From the NCBI GenBank assembly GCA_030248295.1, contig JASANH010001508.1, positions 1,274,053 to 1,338,052 of the forward strand: 64,000 nucleotides of DNA, read 5' to 3'. Source of the DNA: Mesodorylaimus sp. YZB2_4 (taxonomy: Eukaryota; Nematoda; Enoplea; Dorylaimida; Dorylaimidae). Under the pieces are notes generated by a model. The model saw only the letters and a list, made by a program, of their open reading frames with translations, did not search any database and was not told the origin of the DNA. A program made the translations under genes and the position numbers. Position 1 is the stretch's first letter; every line of letters starts with the position of its first letter. Of this stretch, positions 35,540 through 45,664 are shown one piece after another.

Positions 35540-37640
35540 CTGCCGGCCACCGAGCTTTCAGCTGAGCTTTTTAATACTTTCAGCTCGCCCGCCGCTCGTT
35601 TGCGCTTGCGTTATCAGCTTGCTCTCGCTGCTGTTCACATTCAGCTCGGTCGCGCTCATGCCGCCACTCAGCTGGGAAAATTGAAATTTTCAACTTTTCC
35701 AGCCGAGCTTGGACAATCGTTTTGGAGTTATCCAGGAAGAGCCGATTTCGATTAAAACATGGATTATGATGACATTATTGAACTATTATGAACATATTAA
35801 ACCTTTTATCGGTTCTAGCGGCTAGGAATCTCAAAAACTTCAGGGTTTGAACCAGGAAATTTAGGACAAAAAGCGGGTGGCGTCTGATGTGAGTCGGCAT
35901 CATTTATGTGCTAGGGGAATGGGTGGGACTGAGATGTCAAATTTGAAATTTTAATCCAAAACGGGATTAGAGAAATGGTCTCGAGGAAGTCTAGAAATAG
36001 TGTGATTCAAGATTCACAGAAGGCACGCTAATTGAATTTAGAAACGAGCGACTACAATTGAGTTTCCCAGCATGTGGATCGATAAGGGTATTACTAAAAA
36101 TGCCAGTAGTAGAACTGACTCCAACAAAACTGTTGCCGATGTTGTTCCATCACTGTTCCTTTTCATTCTGATCATTAGAGATAGAACTGTCGACCTGATA
36201 CCCCATGTGTATACTGAGTAAACAGTATGTTCGTTCGTGAGTGCACATATGCGTGGTCGGGATGTCCGCGATGCTAAAGATGAGCTGATGCAACAGGCTG
36301 TGCGCAGGTGCAGACTGCTCTTCGTTCATCCAACCAATAGCGGACAAATTTTGGTTTTATTCTTTTGATTTTGACGATGATAATTCTCTGCAGGTCTTGC
36401 TCCTGAGGAATCCTTCTGCGAGCCGAGCAGCCGAGCCCGCCCAAAAAGCAGGCAGAATGTCTTAAGCGGCGTCCACATTGCACCTCGGCTGATCGGCTGC
36501 CGAGCTAACCGAGCCAGCCGAGCTGTCAGCTGAGCTGACGTGCGTTCACATTGCATGCCTCGGTTGGCTCAGCTTGCGGCTGGCTCAGTTTGCGGCTTGC
36601 GGTCATCTCAGCTCGGCTGGGTCGTTCACATTTGATGCCGCGACGCCGATTGAAACATTCTGTCTGCTTTTCGGCGGGCTCGGCTAAGGAGCTCGGTTTG
36701 CTCGGCTCGCAGAAAGTTTCCCCAGGAGCACGACTATTGCAGAGAATAATCATCGTCAAAATCAAAAGAATGAAACTAAAATATGGCTGCTATTGGTCTG
36801 CTGAACGAAAGAGCAGTATATGACCTATGCACAACGTGTTGCATCAACTTACCTTTAGCATCTCAGACATACCAACCACGCATACGTGCACTGACGAACG
36901 AGCATATTTTTTAAATCAGTAGACACATGGGGTATCAGTTCAACAGCTGTATCTATAATGATCAGAATGAGGAGGAACAGTAATTGAACTACCTACAGTA
37001 GTTAACAGGTTTGCTAGAATCGGTTCACCTACTGCCATTTTTAGTAATACCCTCATCGATGCATATGCTGGGCAACTCCTGGCTGGACTGGGCTATAGGG
37101 CTGGGTTGGGCAACTCTACTGTAGTTGCTCGTTTCTAAATTCAATTAGCGTGCCTTCTGTAAATCTTTAATTGCACTATTTAGCGGACTTCCTCGGGACC
37201 GTTTCTCTAATCCCGTTTTGGATTACAATGCCAAATTCGACACCTCAGTCCCACACGTTCCCTCAGCACACAAATGATGCCGACTCGCATCAGACTATCC
37301 GCTTTTTTTTACCAAGTTCCCTGGTTTAAACCTTGAAGTTCTCGAGATTTCTAGCAGCTAGAACCGATAAACCGTTTCATAAGTTCATAATAATTGAATA
37401 ATTTAATCATAATCCATATTTTTATCGAGATTGGCTACTTTCCTGTTGACCGATTGTTCCAAGCTCGGCTGGCTCGGCTAAAAAAGTTGAAAATTTTCAA
37501 CTTTTCTAGCCGAGCTGGCCGAGCGCCTGAGCCGCAGACCGAGCTGAATGTGAACAGTCCAGCCGAGCCAGCCAAGCCGAGCCAACCGCAAGCCACAAAC
37601 CGAGCCAGCCGCAAGCTGAGCCGACCGCGGGCTGAGCTGG
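35540..37640. repeat. large foldback element, about 0.9-kb arms
   Basis: Sequence from about 35540 to 36460 is repeated in inverted, diverged form from about 37640 back to 36650. Matching landmarks are CACATTCAGCTCGGTC against its mirror at 37540; TTGAAATTTTCAACTTTT (35685) against 37490; GCACGCTAATTGAATTTAGA (36025) against 37140; TCATTCTGATCATTAGAGAT (36158) against 36970. The mirror centre is near 36560-36590. The arms are dense in AGCCGAGC-type subrepeats, like Foldback transposons, and no transposase ORF is seen. Confidence 0.85.
36464..36650 (+). repeat. 180-bp unit forming the loop of the foldback
   Basis: Starts GGCGTCCACATTGCACCTCGG and ends GCCGCGACGCCGATT. A near-identical inverted copy lies at about 37757-37945, just outside the foldback. 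Its ends look like those of a short non-autonomous DNA transposon. Confidence 0.75.
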
Positions 37641-37756
37641 CTCAGCTGATAGTCGCAATGTGAACGACACCTCAGCTGACAAGCTCGGCTGGCTCGGCTC
37701 GCGGCTGGCTCAGCTCGGCGGGCTCGGCAGCCGAGGTGCAATGTTGACGGCCCTTT

Positions 37757-37945
37757 AATCAGCGTCGCGGCTTCTATGTGAATGACCCTGCCGAGCTGAG
37801 ATGACGGCAAGCCGCAAACTGAGCCAGCCGCAAGCTGAGCCAACCGAGGCATGCAATGTGAACGCACGTCAGCTCAGCTGACAGCTCGGCTGGCTCGGTT
37901 AGCTCGGCAGCCGATCAGCCGAGGTGCAATGTGGACGGCCCTTTA
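37757..37945 (-). repeat. second copy of the 180-bp unit, inverted
   Basis: Reading on the minus strand from AAAGGGCCGTCCACATTGCA, it follows the 36464-36650 unit base for base for most of its length, including GCTGTCAGCTGAGCTGACGT and GTTCACATTGCATGCCTCGG. Confidence 0.8.
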
Positions 37946-39638
37946 GCTTTCGCGAAGAAGGCCAGTTGCACTAACTTCAGCGGGCCATACGAGATGTGCA
38001 CTCGACTATCTGGTCTCATGACGTGGTTCATTGGGCTTGGAATTCTTGATGCACTTGTTGTTTTAAGAGCGGGGCTCAACAAGGCTGACGATGAGTGTAG
38101 CTTGGAGTCAGTGGCGTGGTGTTGGAAGATACAAATTTAAAAGGAGCGGCACTCAAGGTCAAGGCACAGGCCTGTTGGCAGATCGTCTCTGATTCTCACA
38201 GTTTGATAGCAGGGCTTTTCTGAGAGAATCGGGGCCGCCAGAATCTACAATTCTTGTAATTATGAGAAGTCCTAAGTTATTTTGTATCCATTTGCACTGG
38301 AATACCGCTGCTGCTTGGAGCTCTGCATTCTGATTCCCTGTACTGATTCAAGTTCTGGCTGGCGACTAGCCCACGCCACATAAGGGGAAACCACGAACCC
38401 AACTGCTGGCCGGTGAGGCCTTACCTCTTGAATTAGGCTGTTGGTGAAATGACACAAATGCAAAGTGGCAAGAACTCTGCCATGCAAAAGCTTGCATTTG
38501 GCCTTACTTTTTTACCTCATCCGTACAACATAACTTCGGATCAGGAGGCGCAAACACCTAATCGCATGGCTTCTCTTGAGTTTCGCCCACGGTATCCTGT
38601 GTGGCTCACTTTTCGCTTTTGTGAATGATCAGACTTCCCGTCGAGACGGTGTGAGACCGCTTTAAAGATATGTCAACGATCACGAGTCCGATCGATTAGT
38701 GATCTTCTCCTATCGATTTTTCGTCACACTTTAACCTTAGTCGTTCAGATGACAAAAGAACTCGTCCATTCTTGAACTCGAACGACTCGGCCTTCTGTAG
38801 CACTGCTCGTTTTGCTTTGTCGTCGAATCCGTTTCGATGTTGACCATCAGAGAAGTACTCAAGGATCTCCTTGCGCCCATTTCAAATCACGGAAGTGTGA
38901 AATTTGAAATAAAAACCCAAGATACTAAGAACCCTTAGAAGTCACAATTCAAGGAGCAGTCGCATTAGCCGGCCGTGTGAGAGATTCTGAGGGTCCAAAT
39001 CCCACATTGTCTAGAGCGTTATTCAGACCAATAACATGCCGCCCGACGCCTGCTAGCCAAACTAGGTATTCACAACCTGACCTCTAGGAACGATAGACCA
39101 GTTCTCCGAACCAGCGCGATGATAGGTGGAAATGCGATATCCATGCCTACTGCAGTAGAGTCTGGTGTATTACCCACCCGTTCAATCATGCATTACTGTA
39201 TTCACTGTACATCATCCCTTCACAGCTCCGTGAACGTATCTTCGTGAATGTATCTTGTCTAGCGCCCCTGGCAAAGTGGTCTGTTCGTTGTATACCATCC
39301 TCACAACCACAACATTCGCCACCACCACCACCAACACCACCAGGAGTAATCGGGACCAGGCTTGACATTGGATCATGAGGGAACTTTACCTGGTGTCGCT
39401 CGGCTACCGCAGCGAAGTATAGCCACTGGCTAAAGGAGAGTAGAACTTACTCAGCATTGTTTTTACCAGCCAGTTCATAGGTATGCACGCCTGGGTTTCG
39501 TGAATTCTTTAGCTTACAGTACTTTACACTCGCACTGTACACGATGTGAGCAAGACGCCAGCGCTTCTGCAGCATTCTGGCAGTCGAGAGGTTGGTGGAC
39601 GGCTAGGTGTTGAATTCAAGTTGCGAGGGGACAGAAGA
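37946..39638. other. intergenic region upstream of the PP1-like gene
   Basis: I see no gene. It contains the shared block near 38185-38215, otherwise unique sequence, and must hold the promoter of the phosphatase gene. A CCACCACCACCACCAACACC run is at about 39318. Confidence 0.4.
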
Positions 39639-41043
39639 ATGGCATCGCCGCCAACGACACCGGATCAAAACAAGAAGGCAGCCACGCACATCGTCAAGGC
39701 CGTCAGACGAAGTGTGGCTAAGCATACGACGTCCGGATTGTCGACGCAAGAGATCACGACCCTGCTGCTCGCCGTTGGACCCGTTTTCAGAGACCAGCCG
39801 ATGCTCGTCGAGGTGTCTTTGCCCGTTTCGGTGTGTGGAGACGTCCACGGTCAAATCGCCGATGTCGTCCGTTTGTTTGATCAGCACGGCTGGCCGCCGA
39901 AAATGCGGTACCTTTTTCTGGGTAAGTCGAGTGTAGTTCCTCGGGATGGGTCTCGTGTCCTTTCCGCTGATTGAGTCACTGCGCCAGGCTACCTTTCTGA
40001 CGCGACTGTGTCTTCAGGGGACTACGTCGACCGCGGCCCCAACAACGTGGACACGATCTGCCTTCTGTTCGCCCTCAAGTACCTGAACCCGGATGACTTC
40101 TTCTTGCTACGCGGCAATCACGAGACGAAGCCGGTCAACGATGTGTACGGGTTCAAGGCCGAACTGCAGCAGCACTTTCCAGCCACACCCGAGTTCGATG
40201 CGGGTCAGCAACTGTGGCAAATGTTCAACGTAAGTTCGTTTTCAAAAAAATTGCTGCCGCTTCTTGATCTCGGCTAGTTTTTCAGAAAGTGTTCAGCCAG
40301 ATGCCGCTGGCGGGGTTGATCGACGGGCGGATCCTGTGCATGCATGGAGGCATCTCCCCCGACCTGAAGAGCTTGGACCAGATTCGAGAAATGAAGAGGC
40401 CGTTGACAAAGTTCCCCGACAAGGGCATCGCGATCGATTTGTTGTGGGCCGATCCAGACCCGAACCCGGATACCAAGGGTAAGTCTTGGCCACCACAGCC
40501 CTTATTGGAGGCCCTTCTTCAATTCAAGGCTGGCGATTGCAGGATTCGTGGTCAGTCAACGAGGGGTGTCGTATACCTTCGGCAAGAACGCGGTGATCGA
40601 CAAGTGCGAGGAGCTGCAACTGGACATGATCCTGCGCGCGCATCAGGTCTGACAATGATTCTTTTCGCTTCCTCTCTGCATTAGCACTGCACCCACCCCG
40701 TTTTTAGGTTGTGCCGAACGGGTATGAGTTCTACGCGGATGGCCGAATGATGACCTTGTTCACGGCACCCGACTACTGCAACCAGTTCACAAACGACGGC
40801 GGCGTTCTGCTGATCGAAAAGGACGGAAAGTGCAAGATCAAGGTGTGCGCAGGCCTGCTGTTCCCACTTGATAAGGATTTCAGCCTCCCCGTGTTCATAA
40901 TTTTCTGATTTCAGCTGCTGCTATCGAGAACGAAAACGAAGCCGAGCTCGCCCAAACCCGGAGAGAAGTCGCCCAAATCAGAGGAGAAGACACCCAAATC
41001 GGAGGAGAAGACGCCAAAATCAGAGGGCAAACCTTCCAAATGA
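39639..41043 (+). CDS. divergent PP1-class Ser/Thr protein phosphatase catalytic subunit
   Basis: A metal-dependent PPP-family phosphatase. Six exons with matching phases (39639-39921, 40018-40229, 40286-40478, 40543-40646, 40708-40842, 40915-41043) give 351 residues. All catalytic motifs are present: GDVHGQ, GDYVDRG, LLRGNHE, the AH of LRAHQV, and MHGGISPDL. The order and the RAHQV-NGYEF region fit PP1 rather than PP2A. It is unusually diverged: the family's APNYCGEFDN region is [13 protein letters not shown], and the tail is three copies of a SPKSEEK-like unit. I chose the ATG that opens [10 protein letters not shown]; the frame is also open upstream. Fast-evolving, tissue-restricted PP1 paralogues (often testis) are known in several invertebrates; that role is inference. 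Confidence 0.9.
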
Positions 41044-41349
41044 AGACATGTCGGGTGACTCGTGATGTTCGTCTGACTTTAATCGCGTGCTTGTCGTATC
41101 GTGTTGTAGTTGACGAACCTGTGGCTGAGCGCAAGGGTGGGTAAGCTGGTGACGTCCAAGATAATAGGCCCAAATGAGTATCAGGCGGCCGCCTATCGGT
41201 ATTGCTGGCAGCGACCGGCCTGGTTCAAAATCCCCGCTTGCTCAGAAAAAAACACCCGCTCGTTAGCTGTGCTCGCCAGACTGGGTGACCCGCTCAGTAA
41301 ATTCGAGATGCTTCCGAAAGCAAGACGTGCCCTTCACACCTGGAAGGAT

Positions 41350-41590
41350 TCAAATCCCTGAGGAACTCAATGTCCAGTTTCTCATGAAGAAACGCGTACA
41401 ATGAAACTGCCATGACGTCATCTCAATTCTCTCGTGTTTGGGTATCAGTATGTTCGGAAACAACGCAAAAACCATTCCATGACCGACAGCAGCTTGGCTT
41501 CGTTCACATTTGCTTCGGTCCTCCTCTGACGCGTTGCCCAGGATCTTGATGGCCACGAACTCCTGTTCTGGCGTCAACAACGCCTCGACT
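41350..41590 (-). pseudogene. possible protein-kinase N-lobe remnant
   Basis: The minus strand reads EQEFVAIKILGNASEEDRSK, with a VAIK-like lysine motif. After a one-base shift it continues as NEAKLLSVMEWF, the spacing expected for strand 3 and helix C of a kinase. The frame break and absence of a glycine loop or catalytic loop nearby suggest a decayed fragment. The evidence is thin. Confidence 0.3.
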
Positions 41591-41914
41591 CTTTTCCAGA
41601 CTTTCCCTTAATCGTGATAACTAGTGAAGTGACGTAAGAGGATGAGAGAAGAAAGCCATTATGACTTACTCGCCCGGACACCTCTTGGAAGGCGATCTGA
41701 AATTTCTTTGTTCGCCTGAGGGAAACGGTGTCATGCATCGCTGAGCCACTTTTTGAACCGGGGAGGGCGAATGGTTAGCATTGCATAATAATGAGCCACA
41801 GAAAATACGTTCGTATCATTCACCATTTTACAACCACGCCTAGTATTTCCGAGCATAATTCTAGATACATCGAATAAAATAGGTCAAGCTCACATCGTTT
41901 AGCACCGCAGAGTT

Positions 41915-42855
41915 TCACATGTCGCCATCACACGGATCACAAGGTTCACCCCCAGCTCTGTACCACTCGTTGTTCCACTTCGGGCCATCGTCCATTTTCT
42001 CCACATTGGAGATCAATGCGTGCAAGTCTTCTCGGGGCATCTTCCAACTTCTTGTCGACAAGATCACACGCAAGTGATACAAAACTTTCCACCGATAAGC
42101 CCGCTCGATTCGACGCTGATCGCGGTTCCACTCCCTCGAAAATTTCGAGAAACGTCGAATGGAATCGGACACTCCCAGGCGAACGTGCCGGACTGGCTGC
42201 CACCAAGAAGGCGATAGTGGAGGTGTTTCGTAGAACGATTGATCGGACGCACGTGTGTCATCTCCCAGACGGTCCAACCAAAGGGACCTGAATGATCGAT
42301 GAAAACGTTGGCGAGAAACCAGAGAATACACGGGACTCGTGTGCGCCTTGATCACGGGGTCAGCTCGAATCGAGGCGGAAGGAGCCCCTGCGATGCAAAG
42401 ACCGATCATGGTCAGTTTTGAACTGGAAAAGGGATGTCTATCCTGTACTTACTGCGTAAGCTCGGCAGCAGCATAATGGCAAAATCGGTGTCGCTCGTGT
42501 TCAGCGAATTGCTGAAACTTTTCTTTCTGCCATCTGAACCACTCGTGGTCACGCTCTCGGCTGTGTTGCTCGTTTCCTCCGTGAAATCAGCGATTTCTTC
42601 GCAACGAGCACTTATGATCGAGCCTGATTGATCAGAAGAAGTGTATGAAGTGTGCGAGTAGTCGTACTCGTAGTCGGTCGTCGTGCTGTCGTTGACCACT
42701 GTCGGGAATCCGAAAGTGGTTGTCCAACTGTTCGTGTCACCGCAAGCTGATCCCGCTTCCACTACTTCGTCTTCCATTTCGGACCACTCGGTCATCTGAG
42801 ATCCTCGCTCAATCGTTTCCCATTCGTCCGATTCGTAGCTCGCCTCGGCGTCCAT
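41915..42855 (-). CDS. two-exon protein of unknown function
   Basis: Exon 1 is 42453-42855 and exon 2 is 41915-42387. The 65-bp intron has a GTAAGT donor and GCATCGCAG acceptor, and the phases match, giving 291 residues. The N-terminal half is acidic and Ser/Thr-rich (MDAEASYESDEWETIERGSQ). The C-terminal half is basic and aromatic (PPLSPSWWQPVRHVRLGV, RRIERAYRWKVLYHLRVI). It has no signal peptide or membrane segment. I recognise no family. A short piece of exon 1 (around 42620-42670) is echoed at 43525-43590. Confidence 0.65.
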
Positions 42856-42859
42856 ACTT

Positions 42860-44416
42860 GACTGAAAGAAATCAAATCTTTCCTAATTGCGCACACAACT
42901 ACTGTATAAGGGAAATATGTCCAATACGCAAAAGGTACGCACTCGAAATTCGCTGGACCAAAAGTGACTTATTTACACCGCCAGCCTCGCTGCCAGTGAG
43001 CACACCGAAGCTCGCCACTGAAAATTGAGTTTCTCGCAGGCCCAATGTGATAAGGTGTAGCTGCAAAATCCTACTTTACAATGGGTGCTATGGTAGTCGC
43101 TGTGCAGGCAAAGGCGATCGCGGCCATTGCGCGTCGGTTGGCCTTCACCATGGGCACGTCTAGCTGCAAAACTGGAGAGCCGGTAGTGAAATCACTCGAC
43201 ACTCCCATTCATTTTACTCACTCACACAATCCCATATCCACTTCCGAGTGGATTTGCCATGGTCTCAACCAGTGTCCAGTCGAGGATACGCTCATGAGAG
43301 ACGCTGGGAAGGCGCAAAGTCAGCCGCCGTCCCAATGAGCTTGCTTTTGCATTAGGCCTGGCACAGTGCTGTTAGTAGCTAGCAAGTAAAGAAGTCATGT
43401 CAGGAAGGTTAGAGAATTCACGAACTCTGGTTTGGTCCTTGTGCGTATTGTTGTAAAGGCTCGAATGGCAATCTTTCCTCTGCAGGGAGCCAGCAGCTGG
43501 GAGCGACACAGTTCGGGTGGTATTTCAGTCATGATTGATCGGAAGAAGTGTATTAAGTGTACGAGTACTCTGAAGTCTGAAGACTTGGTCGGCTGCCTTC
43601 ATACTCATGCTTTACTCATTGCCCAAATACATGCACTCGTGTGGAAAGAGATATTTCAAAAACCCTTCGCCCCGTGATTTCCGCATGGTCAAAACTTCCA
43701 TTGGTCATTCTATCCAAAAATGCGGGCCCAAACGTACTACTGCATATTGTGACGTACTGCGCTCTACGCTCTCGTGACGGCGGCTTTGGACTCATCTAAC
43801 AAGCGACCCAGCCAAGGTCTTCTATAGCCCTGTAGTAAGTCTGGTAGTAAGGCTTCCCAAAGTGCCTGCGGGATCACTGAGGCCCCTCAGGTACTTGCGC
43901 CCTGTCTCTCTGAGGCCTGCAGCTGCTCCGTCTCGACCGGCGTGCTGTCGACCATATGCTGGTCTGGCTACTGCTCGAATATGCTGGCGAAGGGGGATGA
44001 CAAACTTTAGGACACCGTTACAATCGAATCCAACTAGAGAAAGCACCGATTTCTTTGAAAATCCCACAAAAAATTTATTTGGCTGAATGAATCACCAGTT
44101 TGCACACCTCCAATGGGACCCCTATCGGCCTGCAGGGTCAGGCTGAAATCCCATTTTTTTACTCAGGCGCGTTTCGGCCGATTGGATAGAGTCTACCAGC
44201 AGCCCTGTCTGAAAGACCCTAGAATCGTGCTTCATTCGATATTCGCTACGCTCCCAGAGTATGCACAGAACTCCGAGCGTTGACAAATTGATAATGACAA
44301 GGGAAGGCTCTGAAAAATCGCACATTGTAAAGTAACGCAGCGGAATCTGTAAGTGCTAGCTCCACTCTCAATTTGGCGATGCTCCTGTTGGTCGCGTGAA
44401 CCAGTGTGTGGTCAAG
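42860..44416. other. intergenic region, fragmentary duplicate of the upstream gene
   Basis: No gene is supported. Around 43525-43590 TGATTGATCGGAAGAAGTGT and GTGTACGAGTACTC resemble 42620-42670 in exon 1 of the neighbouring unknown gene, suggesting a small duplicated fragment. The rest is unique or decayed repeat. Confidence 0.35.
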
Positions 44417-44781
44417 ATGGGTGACGATCGTGGAGAAAAAACGCTGCCGCCACCACGACGTGTTCAAACTGCGTATAATTACTTCGTCCAACAAAACTAT
44501 AGCAACGTCGTCAGGGAACTGAATGCTCGACAGCAGACCATCGTCAGAAAATTGGCCGAAAAGTGGAGGAAGCTGACCCCCGCAGAGAGGCTGCCGTACC
44601 TCGAAGTAAGTGCAGTGCTTGCATTCCCGGATTTTGCCTCGGACTTTTATCTCTTCAGAGTGAGCAGGCAGATCGGCGGGATCGATACAAGCAGGCCAGG
44701 GCGGAATGGGTTCGGCAGCACGCCGGCCGACCACTGCCTCCGATGTTCCGCAAGCGAAGCATGTCCAGGCGGCCAGTCTGA
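44417..44781 (+). CDS. HMG-box protein, short form
   Basis: Two exons, 44417-44605 and 44659-44781, give 103 residues. They form one HMG box: PPPRRVQTAYNYFVQQNY, then VRKLAEKWRKLTPAERLPYL, then ADRRDRYKQARAEWVRQHAG. HMG boxes bend DNA; this one is of the broad non-sequence-specific HMGB/TFAM/UBF type. The exon 2 frame ends at TGA shortly after RSMSRRPV. A second HMG-like segment follows at 44820-45090, so the true protein may be a longer two-box protein with an unseen splice here. Confidence 0.75.
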
Positions 44782-44822
44782 CGCGATGCCACTCATCGTC
44801 AGTCTCGGTGGTTCATTCAGGA

Positions 44823-45425
44823 CCCTCGATATCGTGTTCAAACGCGAAATGAGGGAGAAAATTCGCGAGAAATGGCCAAACTGGACAGGACGCGGACGAG
44901 ACGAGGAGATCGCCCGAAAGTAGGTTTGTGCTTGCGGGCATCGGGTGCTGAACTGGACGGCCCTGAGTTTAGGTGGCGCAAGATGGGTCCCGATTCGAGG
45001 GAAGAGTACAGGCAGAAGACCAACACAAGGACAAGGTGCGCTACGCCAACGAACTCCAGGCTTGGCGGGAAGAAGAATGACGACGACAAGCTCTGCAGGA
45101 AGCGGAGAGCCAAGCGACCGCCCACGATCTAGCTGGTCCCGCTCCAGACGCAAACGTGGTTCAGGCTTATGATCAGAATGCCCAGGAGGTGGTGGAGGTC
45201 GTCACTGAAGATCTACTGGAAGAAGTCGAAGAAAAAGTTTTTCTGACCGAGAATCTGATCCCAACGAGCAGAATGCTGAGCAAGTCGTCAACGCCGCGCC
45301 GGCACCCGCTGCCAGTGAAGATCCTGGGGGAGGGGGGGCGCAGATCTGTGACGACTGTGTTCGTGCTTGTTGTTGATCTCATCGCCAGTGGTGGCTGTCT
45401 TCGTGATGCTAACTATAGTGCGAAA
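44823..45425 (+). pseudogene. second HMG box and acidic tail, frame-broken
   Basis: FKREMREKIREKWPNW ... DEEIARK, a 53-bp intron at 44920-44972, then WRKMGPDSREEYRQK form most of an HMG box. The expected continuation, KDKVRYANELQAWREEE, is present one base out of frame. Beyond it comes an acidic stretch (NAQEVVEVVTEDLLEEVEE). Either the second box of the upstream protein has suffered a one-base indel or there is a sequencing error; an independent decayed copy is also possible. Confidence 0.55.
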
Positions 45426-45484
45426 GAAAATGTGAGACCCGATTGATTTCAAACCTGCCTGCCCCTCATTCGTCGTCGTTGCAC

Positions 45485-45660
45485 CTGTAACCAGCGCACC
45501 CAGGCGGCGGGAGATAGTCGAGACCGAAGTCTCTAAGCAAAAAACTCCGACTGGAGGTAGGCAAGTCTCGCGACTATACCTGCTCTAGAAACATCAACCG
45601 AAGAGGTTGACGTCCCAGCCAGGGGAGCGTATCGATTACTCCCGACCGCCAGGCGTGCTG
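45485..45660 (+). repeat. interspersed repeat family C copy
   Basis: It shares ordered blocks with 4560-4735, including GACCGAAGTCT, AGGCAAGTCTCGCGACT and AACATCAACCGAAGAGGTTGACG against the other copy's AACATTAACCAGAGGGGTTGACG. It lies just downstream of the HMG-box segment. Confidence 0.6.
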
Positions 45661-45664
45661 GTCA

